This document shows positions 12,376 to 22,892 of a stretch of 64,000 bases of DNA, piece by piece. Under the pieces are notes generated by a model, which saw only the letters and a list, made by a program, of their open reading frames with translations, searched no databases and was not told the origin of the DNA. The stretch's first letter is position 1. Each line of letters starts with the position of its first letter. This DNA comes from Climacium dendroides. Lineage: Eukaryota; Streptophyta; Bryopsida; Hypnales; Climaciaceae. The stretch covers positions 13,392,001 to 13,456,000 of the forward strand of contig OX467082.1 in NCBI GenBank assembly GCA_950106755.1, read 5' to 3'. A program made the translations under genes and the position numbers.

Positions 12376-13404
12376 GGGAGGACATTATATCTGGCATACG
12401 AAGTGGGCCCAACAAGTTGGATTTACCCTAGAAGAAAATGTTTTATTTTTTGAAATTTTTCACACACGATAAAATTTGCAATTATTTGGATTCATATTGG
12501 CAATTAACGACTCCAAATTAGGTAAGAGAGGTTTGAAACATACCCTAGTTACGGTTCAAAATAAGGGGCTTTTTTTCACTTTTATCCCTGAAGAATCTAA
12601 AAAGTACCCTTCGAAGCCCACTTCATGGGCAATATTTAGTGTCTTGTGCCATTGAGGGTTTGAATGTCTAACTTTCGGAGCTCTAACTGGGCTCTTTTAC
12701 ATTGTAAGGTGCGTCAGGGCATTTGACCAATCTTCTAGCCTCCGGTCCATATAAACTAGGTGACTAGAGGCCTCTATTTCACATTAAGGAACAAAAGTGA
12801 AAGATGTGCGGGGCTTGGAGAAGGCCACACTTGCCTACTCAAAATTGAAGCAACTTAATGTTGTAGGTCCAATGTGGCTAATGCAAATATAATTGTTGAT
12901 TTTGATGCTTTGACAACCCTTCTAGTTGTTGGAGCTCCAATACACAAATGACAATTGGTTCTTAGGGCTAGTTGCCATTGGAGAATCGGACCTCCCAAAT
13001 TTTGAGCTCCATGTGCTTTCCATTGAGCTTTGGACTCTCCCCTCTAGTTGAACCTTTAGCTTCCAATCCATGCATTTAGAAATTGCAGGCCTTGAGGGTT
13101 TGGCCCTTCAATTGGAAGCATACAAATACAACTACAAAACAAAAATTTACAGCTATAGTTTGTGCACTTTCAAGGGGAAGGGCATAATAATGCTTAAAAA
13201 GGCATAGGATAATTGAAAAATATAATGATCTCATGGAAAACTCATGATTAGAAGTGAAATAATGATCCAAATTGAATGCTTGCTACTAGTGTATACATCA
13301 ATTTATATATTTTTAAAGATATTGTCACTAACTAAAATACACCAATCATTGTCACAAATTATAATTAAATAGAGTTCATATTATTAGACATAAATCATTT
13401 CAAC
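12376..13404. other. spacer, no gene
   Basis: Mixed composition with frequent stops in all frames. No RNA gene or clear repeat was seen. Confidence 0.4.
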
Positions 13405-14536
13405 TCCCAAAGGACCAAAACTACTTTTTTTGGCAACATAGCAATTTTGGGTAGCTCACTACAAATGGAATTTTCATTTATTTTTCTTTGAAATTTTCAC
13501 ACAACACAAGGACAAGATTTTTCTTTAAGACCCAAAAAATTTCAAAACTTTTGACTACATGGTTAAAAAGTTATCATACAATACGTGTTTTTTCCCTCAA
13601 CCAAGTAGTCCAGGCATATTAGAAAAATCACTTTTTTCAAAAACAAAAATGTGACATTGGTTTGCTAGATTTATATTTATGTGGAAAGCCTTGAATCATT
13701 CCATTTTGATCAATGAGATGAAAGTTATGAGTTTTTATTTATTTATAGGTTGTTATAGATTCTCTACTCTAAAATAAACTTTGAAGTCCTTTATCTTACT
13801 CAATTTTTAATATTTTTTGAAAAAAATAGAATCATAGGATGTAGATCGTTTATTACAACATTACAACCATTAGGAGTGGCATTTTTCAATTCTATAATCA
13901 AATTCTGAACAATTTAGTATTTTGAATTAATTTCTATTTTTTTCTACTTACTATTTTTTGGTATGTTGTACAATTCCAAATGATCTCAAATTTTTCAAGC
14001 ATGTATCCTACTTGCCTTGAAGAATAAATCTAAAGAAGTAACGCCATTTTTCACATTTTTTCATACAAATGTGACCTTGTAAAGTGCATTTGCCTTGTTT
14101 TTAGTAGGGTCAAAACAAGGTTTTTTGTCAATTAAAATGTTAATATTTTGCAATAAGCATGGTAGAAATTTCTGAAATTTTTTCCACATCTTTTCAAGCT
14201 AGCTTACTACAAAATCCAATAGTTACATGAGTCTAAAAATGTATTTTTTTTCTAAAATTTGGTACTTGTACAAGAAATGAATAAGTTGTGAATATGTTTT
14301 TGAAATATTGTCTCTTGGTGTCCCCAAAATCAACACTAGGTTCTCAAAAATTCTCGTATTTTGATTGTGTACAGTACCTCTTGTATAATCAATATCTATT
14401 TTTTGTGACACTATTGGGTACAAATATAGGTATTGCATTATAGACCCTCTTAATTATGGGTGTAGGTTGCATCAAATATACAACCAAAATACCACGCTGA
14501 GACCAAAGTTGAGTTTCCAAGTCCTTCGAGGATTAA
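13405..14536 (+). mobile_element. diverged family C element
   Basis: The left end TCCCAAAGGACCAAAAC follows a degenerate TCAA. The right end reads inward ATCCTCGAAGGACTTGG next to TTAA (14533-14536). The inside from about 13780 to 14240 is collinear with 57330-57790. The ends have decayed, so the boundaries are approximate. Confidence 0.45.
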
Positions 14537-14631
14537 CCCTTGACAATGATAAAAGTTCAAAATTCAAGCACTAACTTATTGAAGATGGTAAGCCTCAATT
14601 AACAACAAAGAAGGTGAGTAAGCTTCACCCT

Positions 14632-14977
14632 CAACCAATGTTCACAAAGTGGCTAAAATTCACTCCATTGCGACTTAAAATTTTCAGTAGCTAAATGTGC
14701 ATTGGAAAAAATCCTTGAAAAAAATTAGATTTTATTTTAGGTAAAATTGCAACAATCAATAGAATTTGATAGCCAATTTACAACTTCCTCCTCGTTAGAA
14801 TTAACATCTATTTAGTCCGTTTTGTGGTAAAATACTCCCAATAATCCTTTACAACTTGCAAAATCTTTTTTTTCATTTTTTTTTAACACTACAGTACTCA
14901 TTCTCAAGGCAGCCAAAGTTAATGAGTGTTTGTCTTGAAGATAACATATTGCACTAAATTCCATAAACTAGGTAGCA
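14632..14977 (+). repeat. about 340-bp repeat, copy 2, upstream of the sterol gene
   Basis: Second copy of the block at 10643-10980, about 4 kb away in the same orientation and roughly 450 bp upstream of the 3β-HSD start codon. The phrase 'tagcatattgcacta' is repeated again at its 3' edge (to about 15005). It may contribute promoter sequence, but I cannot show that. Confidence 0.85.
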
Positions 14978-15430
14978 TATTGCACTAACATAAATTCCAT
15001 AAACTAAATTAGTTCTGGGATCACTGCCCAATCATGAATGCGAAAAATCATTGCTAATCAAATGAACTGGTACAGTAACTGTTGGCCCTCATAACAGCAA
15101 AAGGCTGCGTTGGCGCTCTGCCCGCTCCCCAGAGAGATCTGAGCCGTCGGAGCAATCCACGGCGATCCGTCTCCCTCTGCCAGGCCTTTGTCTCCGGACG
15201 CTTCCAAACCCATCACCGTACCAACACAAAGCGCAACGGGCCCCGCACTCAAATTGCAGCGGCCAGACCCTCATCGCAATTCCGTGTTCCTCCCTGCTCG
15301 CAATTCTGTTGCGCGCTTGTTGTTCTGTCGCAATTGCTTCCGATTTCCCCTTCTCAGTATTCAAATCTGCTCACATTTCGCTTCAGGAGCCGTTTGGGGT
15401 GTTGGGTTTGGTCGAGGGGTTACGCAGGCG

Positions 15431-17143
15431 ATGGGGGCGTCGTCGGAGATTTGCGTGGTGACGGGTGGGCGAGGGTTCTTGGCCAAGTGCGTGGTGCAGA
15501 AATTGCTGGAGGATGGCCGCTTTGTGGTCCGCATCGTGGATCTGGCGCCCAGGTTGACGATGACGGATGAGGAGACGATGGGGGTTCTCGGGCAGGGGGT
15601 TCAAATGGAACGAGTTCAATACGTTTCCTGTGACATTCGCAACAAACAGCAGGTGATGGAGGCTATGCGAGGGGTTACAGTGGTGTTTCATATGGCCGCT
15701 CCCGACACTTCCATCAATAGCTTCAAATTGCATTTTGACGTCTCCGTCACGGGGACGCGGAATGTGATCGAGGCTTGTTTGGAATGCGGTGTACAGAAGC
15801 TAATTTACACTTCCTCTCCTAGCATTGTGTTCGACGGTGTGCATCCCCTTGTTAATGTGGACGAGTCGGCTCCGATCTGTGATAAGTTTAATGATTACTA
15901 CTCGGATGCCAAAGCGCATGGGGAGTCGCTGGTTTTGAGTGCTAATGGGAGGAGTTTAATGACATGTGCGATACGCCCGAGTGGGATCTTTGGACCCGGC
16001 GATAGACTGACTGTCCCTGCGTTCGCGAAGTCTGCGAGAGCTGGGAAACTGAAGTTCGTTCTCGGTGATGGGAAGAATATGTTCGATTGGACGTTTGTGG
16101 AAAATGTCGCGCATGCGCATTTGTGTGCGGAAAAGGCTTTGACATTCGGGGATGGAGGGGTTGCTGGGAAAGCTTTCTTTATTACGAACCAGGAGCCGAT
16201 TCCGTTTTGGGATTTCCTAACGAGAATTATCACTGGGCTTGGATACCCTAAACCGAAGTTCAACGTTCCTGCGAAGCTTGTGCTGACAGTTGCCGAAGCA
16301 TATGATAGCGTGGCGAAGATGTTGGCCCCACTCGGTGTCAAGCCGGCGGTCAATTTCAATCCTGTGCGTTTGAGGCTGGTTACTGTTACGAGAACGTTCA
16401 ACTGCAATAGAGCCAAGGAGCTTTTAGGGTACACTCCCATTGTGTCTTTAGAGGAAGGGATTCGGAGAACGATTGCAGCATATCCTGAGTTTCGAGCCGA
16501 TGCACCGGATCCCGAGATTGCGAATCGAGAAACCAAACTGTCGTCGAAGATAAATACGGCGCTCGGTGGTGGTCCCGTGGCGGATGTGCTTTTGTGGAAA
16601 GACAGTAAGAGAAGCGTTGCGATCTTCATTGGCCTTTTAAGCATACTGTACTTCTTCTACAGATCGGGGGCCACTCTGGCTTCTGCATTGAGCTATAACC
16701 TCTGCGTGGTGCTGATTGCTATCTTTACCCTCAACTTCTTGCCCGACCCTCTGTTTTCAATTTCGTTACCGAAGATTCCCCCGTCATTGTTCGAGATATC
16801 CGATGACTCTGCAATCAAAGTGGCCCATGAAGTTCGATCACTCTGGAACTCTGGCTGCTGTCTTCTGGAGAGAATTGTTGTTCAAAGAGAATGGCCTCTG
16901 TTTTTCGAGGTGATGGTAGTTCTGCGTATCCTGAAGTTTTTCGGGAGATTTTCCTTCCAGAGTTTACTCTTCATGAGTGTGTTCGCAGCGTTCACTGCAC
17001 CCTACATGTATGAGCAGAACGAGGACGAGTTTGACAAGCTGTGCACTCTGGTATTTGAAACCATTGACCATTACTACGGAATTGTCGCCAGCAAATTGCC
17101 GGAGAATCTACGAGGGCGGTTGGAGATGAAGAAGGTGCAGTAG
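15431..17143 (+). CDS. 3BETAHSD/D: 3β-hydroxysteroid dehydrogenase/C4-decarboxylase with reticulon domain
   Basis: This 570-residue protein oxidatively decarboxylates 4-carboxy-3β-hydroxysterols with NAD+ in ER sterol C-4 demethylation (family knowledge). The Rossmann glycine motif TGGRGFLA is at 11-18, an early sheet with acidic residue at VDL 36-38, and the catalytic pair Y157-x3-K161 in YYSDAK. A substrate-domain segment WTFVENVAHAH is at 220-230. A C-terminal reticulon domain starts about 383 (ADVLLWKD) with hydrophobic hairpins at 396-437 and 489-525, which should anchor it in the ER. The length matches the longer Arabidopsis members (about 560). I chose the ATG at 15431 because the SDR fold begins there; the frame is open upstream to 15188 but that part is low-complexity leader. 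The whole gene is a single exon, which is unusual. GC content is well above the surroundings. Confidence 0.95.
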   Translation: MGASSEICVVTGGRGFLAKCVVQKLLEDGRFVVRIVDLAPRLTMTDEETMGVLGQGVQMERVQYVSCDIRNKQQVMEAMRGVTVVFHMAAPDTSINSFKLHFDVSVTGTRNVIEACLECGVQKLIYTSSPSIVFDGVHPLVNVDESAPICDKFNDYYSDAKAHGESLVLSANGRSLMTCAIRPSGIFGPGDRLTVPAFAKSARAGKLKFVLGDGKNMFDWTFVENVAHAHLCAEKALTFGDGGVAGKAFFITNQEPIPFWDFLTRIITGLGYPKPKFNVPAKLVLTVAEAYDSVAKMLAPLGVKPAVNFNPVRLRLVTVTRTFNCNRAKELLGYTPIVSLEEGIRRTIAAYPEFRADAPDPEIANRETKLSSKINTALGGGPVADVLLWKDSKRSVAIFIGLLSILYFFYRSGATLASALSYNLCVVLIAIFTLNFLPDPLFSISLPKIPPSLFEISDDSAIKVAHEVRSLWNSGCCLLERIVVQREWPLFFEVMVVLRILKFFGRFSFQSLLFMSVFAAFTAPYMYEQNEDEFDKLCTLVFETIDHYYGIVASKLPENLRGRLEMKKVQ

Positions 17144-17700
17144 GTAAACAGGACCAGCTTACTTTTTGAACTCAGAATCATTTGGGATTCTTTGCGACCG
17201 AAAATCCGCCATGTTTTGTCTCAATGCTTGTGGCGTTTTTATGTATGTAGCCTGGACCTAAGCGGAGTAGTACATGTAAGCGGCGTATCATGCACAACGA
17301 GAGCTAGTGATGTATAACCATCTTTTAGGAGGGTTTTTTACACAGTGCAGTACACTATCCATGTAAAATGAGGTAGGATAATTTTTTGTCTCTCAGATTG
17401 GAGAGAGCGACAGATCGCGAATAGTTTGATGAGAGAAGTGTTAGCACCGACGTACTATACCGCACTTCACGAACATGTAATTTTGGTTGTCTTAAATTGA
17501 GAATTTTCCATATGACATTGGTGCCTAGGTCTCGTGTACTTCCTGATAATTTGATATTGCCTGCATCTCGGATCAAGTGGACGCCAAAAGTGATTTGTGG
17601 TTAATTCATGCCTGATAATGCTTCCTCACGTAGCACTGAGGTTTAGTTCCGTCTCTTATGCCAAGTGAATTTATCTTACTCTACTGCTAGGGAATAGAGT
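17144..17700 (+). other. 3' flank/UTR of the sterol gene
   Basis: Non-coding sequence after the stop. I see no clean AATAAA. Short frames on both strands are not convincing. Confidence 0.35.
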
Positions 17701-18320
17701 ACAAACATTAAATTGAACAAAGTGAGCTTTTATTCCTAAAAAGCAATGTAGCGAGAGAATGACGTTCGTTCCGAGACACACATCCCCAAGAGTATGTTGT
17801 CTCATCAAGCAGTGCATACCGTCTTCCCCCATTGAGATTGCCTTCAGAATTATATGCACAGAACGATTGAAAGAGTCTGGAAGACTGACCAGTACACTTT
17901 TGCGATTGCATTGGAAGGATGGTTGAATGCAACTTGATTTAGTTCCTTCACCATGGCCGTAGACGCAGAGATTGAATGTTGATTCGCAGAACGACAGAAG
18001 CCCGTGCCAAAAAGGGCGTACGAAAACTTGGCGTGACAGCAACGACATTGATGCTGTAGTTGGTCTACGCTATTACCTGAATCAGAAGGGAATTGACTGA
18101 AGTGGCTTCGCAAGTAAGTAGAACTGTAAATACCCTGTGAAATAAAGAGGGTGACGGTGGCACGCAATCGTGACTCAGTGTAGTTCTGAGCGACAAAGAG
18201 TTGAGTGTGGTGGGATTGGAGGGGCGGGCTAGCTTAGCGAAAACCAGTTCTCGTCACCAGAGGCGCGCGAGAGAGAGGCATAGAGGGACTTATTCCTTGT
18301 AGTGCTGTAACTTGGTGCAT
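17701..18320. other. intergenic, balanced composition, no gene
   Basis: Intergenic DNA between the sterol gene and U2. Overlapping minus-strand frames up to 125 codons (17671-18048) have no recognisable domain and look incidental. Confidence 0.35.
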
Positions 18321-18325
18321 GATTT

Positions 18326-18370
18326 GTCCCATATGGATTGCAGGCGGGGCAGGGGTCTGTGGAGTATAAG
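18326..18370 (+). promoter_or_regulatory. plant snRNA promoter (USE and TATA)
   Basis: GTCCCATATGG at 18326-18336 matches the plant upstream sequence element RTCCCACATCG at 9 of 11 positions. GTATAAG near 18364-18370 sits about 30 bp upstream of the U2 start, where the TATA of plant snRNA genes lies. The gap between the two is 28 bp, which is between what I recall for Pol II and Pol III plant snRNA promoters. Confidence 0.7.
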
Positions 18371-18395
18371 AAGTACCGGAGGCCATTGGAGAGGC

Positions 18396-18591
18396 ATACC
18401 TTTCTCGGCCTTTTGGCTAAGATCAAGTGTAGTATCTGTTCTTATCAGTTTAATATCTGATACGGGGGTCATCGATCCCCATGATATTAATCTAATTTTT
18501 CTCGGGTGCGGGTCCATCCGGCAGCTTGCTGCCCGGTCCCGCGCGCGTCGCCTTGGTATTGCACTACTTCCTTGGCTGGCGCAGCCCTCTC
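18396..18591 (+). ncRNA. U2: U2 spliceosomal snRNA
   Basis: The 5' end ATACCTTTCTCGGCCTTTTG is the plant form of U2. It is followed by the conserved 5' domain with the branch-point recognition sequence GTAGTA at 18429-18434 and the TATCAGTTTAATATCTGATA stem IIa region. Stem IIb is formed by GGGGGTCATCGATCCCC. The Sm-type site AATTTTT lies at 18494-18500. A strong GC hairpin (CCGGCAGCTTGCTGCCCGG, about 18517-18535) follows. The 3' end is set from the usual plant length of about 196 nt and is approximate. The gene carries its own promoter elements, so it is probably functional and not a reverse-transcribed copy. Confidence 0.95.
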
Positions 18592-18760
18592 CCCCTCCCC
18601 GGCTGGAGGGGACCCAAATGAAACCCTAAACAGCAGTTCTCATTCATGCCTTCGTAGAGATTTTAACCGTATGCAAATGAAACAGAACGAGAACAAGATT
18701 ACATGCTTGAAACTGTTCTGTTTTCCTACCTTCGTAGTCAGAACTACTTAAACCCTTTAA
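18592..18760 (+). other. 3' flank of U2
   Basis: Contains AAACCCTAAA (18621-18630), a telo-box-like sequence. I could not find a clean match to the plant snRNA 3' box. Confidence 0.35.
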
Positions 18761-18915
18761 GGGTGTTGAGAGGATCAAATAAATTAAACATCCTTGAGGT
18801 TGTTGAGAGAGGATCAAATAATTTAAACATCCTTGAGGGTGTTGAGAGAGGATCAAATAATTTAAACATCCTTGAGGGTGTTGAGAGAGGATCAAATAAA
18901 TTAAACATCCTTGAG
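18761..18915. repeat. 39-bp tandem repeat, four copies
   Basis: Four nearly identical units carrying GAGGATCAAATAA and TTAAACATCCTTGAG run head to tail. The first is 1-2 bp shorter. Because 39 is a multiple of three, the array stays open in several frames on both strands and produces spurious reading frames. Confidence 0.95.
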
Positions 18916-20040
18916 GGTTTTATTTCCGCTCTCCTCTCAAGGATGAGTATGCAAGGCTGTTTGCATGGAATGAGGCAAAATCTAAAGTGAACGTCAGGAA
19001 GCTTGCGCAAGGCCGTTCTTGGTTATTACTGTACTCCGGAAACAAATTTAGTGAGATTTTGTTGAAGTGCTTCTTCGTTAAAACCTGACTGGCGTGTTGA
19101 GCGATCATCAGCAGGAGAGGGGTTTCAGGAATTGCTACAGCACAAGATGCGAAGTTGTTACTTGATCAAATTTTGAGATTTGGTACTGCATCGCAGATTG
19201 GATGTGAATTGTGAAAATTTCGAAGTCATATTTAGAAGAAGGGACCCCCAATTACGGAGGGGAGGCCATGAACTACAAAATCAGTGGTCCAAATCAGGGG
19301 GCAATTTTTCACGTAAATGAGCAAGCGCGAAAACCCTCTCTCACCACTTGGAAGGCTCGGAGCACATCTGGTCAAACCTCCAACTGCATACCTGAAATGA
19401 ACAGGATGGGTATTTCTACCTTTAGTTCTGTGATTGTATGTACGACGTAGGTTCTTTTGGGGTGGTGGACAATATCATTGGAAAAGAGGGACAATCAAAA
19501 CAAAAGTAAAACTAATTTTCTAATTTTTTTAGAACCAAAAACAATTCAAAAACCCAAACTTTCTCACTATCTATACAAGATTTTGTGCAAGGGTGTCCAA
19601 TGCAATCTTGACTTCTGTAATATTGAAGGCTCTTGGAAATGAGCCTCAAATACTAGATCTTGGAGAAAAAATCACATTAGAAACTCATTTATAAAAATTG
19701 TTGAATAGATTTTTAAAAACCATAAATTTGATTGGGATTATGCATGCTAGGCTTTTCAACCTCATATTTTTTTGGTGTCCAATTCTTTAGATTTGACATG
19801 CAAAAAGAGAGCTAAAAGATTTTTGAGGGTTTTAACACCCCCGTGATCAAACATTACAATCTTTCAATCTTTCAATGATAATGTTGTATTTTCTTTTCCT
19901 ATGTGGTCTTTAACATGTCTAGTTTGAATTTGTACATTTACAATTAAAATAAAATTAATATACCTTATGAAAATGTTGACTTTTTGTTCAATTTAGTGCA
20001 AATTTCAAGAATCTCAAAGCAAGCCTTGGGCATTTAGGAG
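18916..20040. other. spacer, no gene
   Basis: The first 500 bp are balanced in composition, then it becomes AT-rich. A lone TIR-like end (CATTTAGGAG then TTAA) closes it at 20031-20044, possibly the right end of an element whose left end I could not place. Confidence 0.35.
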
Positions 20041-20267
20041 TTAAACGTGAAGGCGAGTACTTAGTGTTTGATGAATGATAGAGAATCATTTAGTGTAGGA
20101 CAGAAGTACAACTATTCATCCTCGAAGTTTTGTATGGAAAAGAGGAGATCTTCTACAGTAATTAATTTGACTACTAATGAGTGTTTTGGGATTTTTTTAG
20201 AACAATGATTTCCATGGTATCAAAATGGATGATTTTCACAATCATCAGTCCATCATTTAAGGGTTGA
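20041..20267 (+). mobile_element. family B MITE, copy 2
   Basis: Starts at TTAA 20041-20044 and ends with CATTTAAGGG followed by TTGA (20264-20267), a decayed TTAA. The inside is collinear with 12142-12371 (shared 'caactattcatcctcg'). Confidence 0.6.
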
Positions 20268-20578
20268 CAATGTGCTAATGGAATGTGTGTGTGACTGTAC
20301 CAACAATAGGGAAGCCAAATTCTTTTGAGGGCGATATTATTGACTTCCTCCTAATCATTTTTTGATGCAAAGTCCATGTCTTCTCTCCATTTCTTCTCTA
20401 AAATTAGTCAGTGAGGTTGGGTGACGTGAAATCATCTTGCTTTCTCGGTGCCTTGGAAACAGTAAATTTTTCACTTTTGGACCCTCAAAAGCCGTACCCT
20501 CTTGGGCCTAGAGTGGTAATCTCTACTATTAAGACAGCATGTTTGTTTTGTTTGTCACGTTGAGATCGCCCACACTGT

Positions 20579-21290
20579 GTGTCCTCTAGTCACGTGCTTG
20601 GTACCGCCGGAAAGCCCTCGGCAAGGAAGGGTGCACTGGCTTGGTTTGGTGGCCTTCGGACGTATGGTGTGGAAGTTGTGCATTTTCGAGTTATTTTTGG
20701 TTCTGAAAAATTAGAAAATTACTTTTACTTATATTTTGGTCATGATCTTGATACCGTCGGAAAGCCCTCGGCAAGGAGGGGTGCACCGGCTTGGTTTCGT
20801 GGCGTTTCGACTGACGGTGTGAAAGTTATTGAATTTTGAAGTATTTTTATGAACTAAAAAATTAGAAAATTACTTTTACTTTTGTTTAGACTATGGCAAC
20901 GGCACAAGACACACGTACTTGGTACTGTCGGAAAGCCCTTAGCAAGGAGGGGTGCACAGGCTTGGTTTTGTGGCGTTTGGAAGTACGGTGTGAAAGTTAT
21001 GCACTTTTGAGTTATTTTTTATTCTAAAAAATTAAAAATTACTTTTTCTTATATTTTGGTTGCAATCTTGGTACTACTAGAAAGCCCTTAGTGAGGAGGG
21101 GTGCACTGGCTTGGTTTCGTGGTGTTTTGACTCAAAGTGAGAAAATTATTGAATTTTGAAGTATTTTCATGAACTAAAAAATTAGAGAATTACTTTTTCT
21201 TATATTTTGGTCACAATTTTGGGACCATTGGGAAGCTCGTGGCGAGGAAGGGTGCACAGGCTTGGTTTCGTGGTATTCCGACTCGATATT
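20579..21290. repeat. 150-170 bp tandem repeat, five copies
   Basis: The block 'GGAAAGCCCTCGGCAAGGA' recurs at about 20609, 20759, 20929, 21079 and 21231 with graded divergence. Each unit continues with 'GGCTTGGTTTCGTGG' and an AT-rich tail 'aaattagaaaattactttt'. A single unit with the same upstream flank is at about 62055-62250. Confidence 0.9.
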
Positions 21291-21631
21291 TGATGCTTGT
21301 GAGCCACCGCATTGGCTCATAAATTAGAATTAGGGAAATTTAGACCATTTAGGTGAAATTAGAAGTTAGAAACTATTAGCTGGAGGAATTTAAGCTAAAA
21401 TTATAAATTAGTGGATTTTTCAATAGGTAGGAATGGATATATTAAAACAATGGTGTGAAATTTTAAAGATGCAATTATACAAAAAGGAAGAGGAAATCCT
21501 AGTGAAAAATTAGGATTTTAAAATCACAAAGACATTAATTTAAGATTTGTTAGAATTAGAAAGTAAAGTATTATGACTAAAAATTAGCATGAAAAATGAA
21601 CTAAGAGTCGGAAGGACAATTACAAAATAAA

Positions 21632-21765
21632 ACACCAAGACTAAAAGAAATGAGGATCAAAACTAGAAGAAATGAAAATCAAGAATAGAAGCAATGAAGA
21701 TCAAGACTAGAAGAAATGAAGAACAAGACTAGAAGAAATGAAGACCAAAACCAAAAGAAAGGAAG
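21632..21765. repeat. 22-bp purine-rich minisatellite
   Basis: About six units of ATCAAGACTAGAAGAAATGAAG with substitutions. Confidence 0.85.
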
Positions 21766-22140
21766 ATAAAAAAGAAAAGCAAGGAAGATGAAGACATGTG
21801 GTAGATGGAGGAAAATAGGGTTTGAAAACCGCTTTCTATTCCCTTGTTTTGACTCCCATGTTGTTCTTTTCTCTCTTCTAGAACTTGGATTGGGAGAAAG
21901 CTAAAATACACACGAGGAAAGGAGAATGGAGAAGAGATTGAGGAGAGAAGTCAAAAAGTAGTAGCAACTTGGAAGATTTGCTGAGTAGGTTTAGCTCAAT
22001 CATTGCTATGAGTTGGGAGATGATTAAGTTGAAGTTAGAGTTAGGAAATGAATCCTACATTAGAGCAGCAACTTTGGAGGGCAAGATCGGAAAGACCACA
22101 ATGAATTTGAGGACAAAACTTGGTTGGTTGATTTACATTT

Positions 22141-22595
22141 GAGTTGGCTTTCCAAGAAGCTTAGTTTCACATCATTTGGAGCAAGGATGAAGATTTAACA
22201 ACAATTCTAGTGCAAAGAGGTCTGCTACCAGCTTCGCGCAAGATGATCAATTTTGACGAACGAGATCAAGAGGATGGTAGCACAAAAGAAACTGAATTTT
22301 GGGGAGGTAATAAATGAGCAAGTTAACCTTTCAATAAGCCTAGTTTTGTATCATTTGAAGCAAGGATGAAGATTTGGTGGTCATTTTAGTGCAAGGAGGT
22401 ATGTTGCCAACTTCGCGCAAGATAGTCAACTTCGACGAACGAGATCAACAAGACAGTAACACAAAAGAAGCTAAATTTTGGAAGGTAATAGATGAGCAAG
22501 TTAGCTTTTTAAGAAGCCAAGGCTTGCCCAAATCAAAGCAAAGATGGAGAGTAGACGGCCGTTTTAGTGCAAAGGGGTTTGTTGCCCCTAAATTC
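22141..22595. repeat. about 179-bp tandem repeat, 2.4 copies
   Basis: Units begin near 22141, 22320 and 22499. Each has 'GCAAGGATGAAGATTT' and 'CTTCGCGCAAGAT' blocks (the third is partial). A 78-codon frame (22374-22610) crosses units 2 and 3, but unit 1 has stops, so I do not call a gene. It could be residue of a retroelement, without proof. Confidence 0.8.
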
Positions 22596-22805
22596 AAGCA
22601 ACGACTTTGAGATTTTGTGATTATTTGACATTTGATGAATACACTTGTTTAAGATTAACTGGGTTGCTTTTGAATTTTGCGTGGCTATCAAAACATGCAT
22701 AAGTGAATTAGTCACTAAGAGAATTTTTAGGTGAAGGATTATTTTCCAATTCATAATACATTGATGTTTATGAAATGGAATCATTTAATTATATGTGAAA
22801 TATAT

Positions 22806-22892
22806 ATGTGAACGGATGTAGTGCAAAGGTTGTATGTGAATGGATATTGTACAAAGGGTTGTATGTGAATGGATATAGTACAAGGGTTGTAT
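22806..22892. repeat. 28-29 bp tandem repeat, three copies
   Basis: Three copies of ATGTGAATGGATATAGTACA followed by AGGGTTGT, with small changes. Confidence 0.85.

Noticed and set aside
15898..16644. 248-codon antisense frame inside the sterol gene
   Set aside because: It overlaps the well-supported 3β-HSD/D coding sequence on the other strand, follows its codon pattern and has no recognisable domain.
18761..18915. CRISPR-like reading of the regular 39-bp repeat
   Set aside because: Units are directly adjacent without spacers, and the genome is clearly eukaryotic.
18703..19010. Frames of 80-95 codons on both strands after U2
   Set aside because: They are held open by the 39-bp tandem repeat, whose unit is a multiple of three.
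19842..20044. Possible TTAA element ending at 20044
   Set aside because: Only the right end is TIR-like; the TTAACACCCCC at 19842 does not match it.
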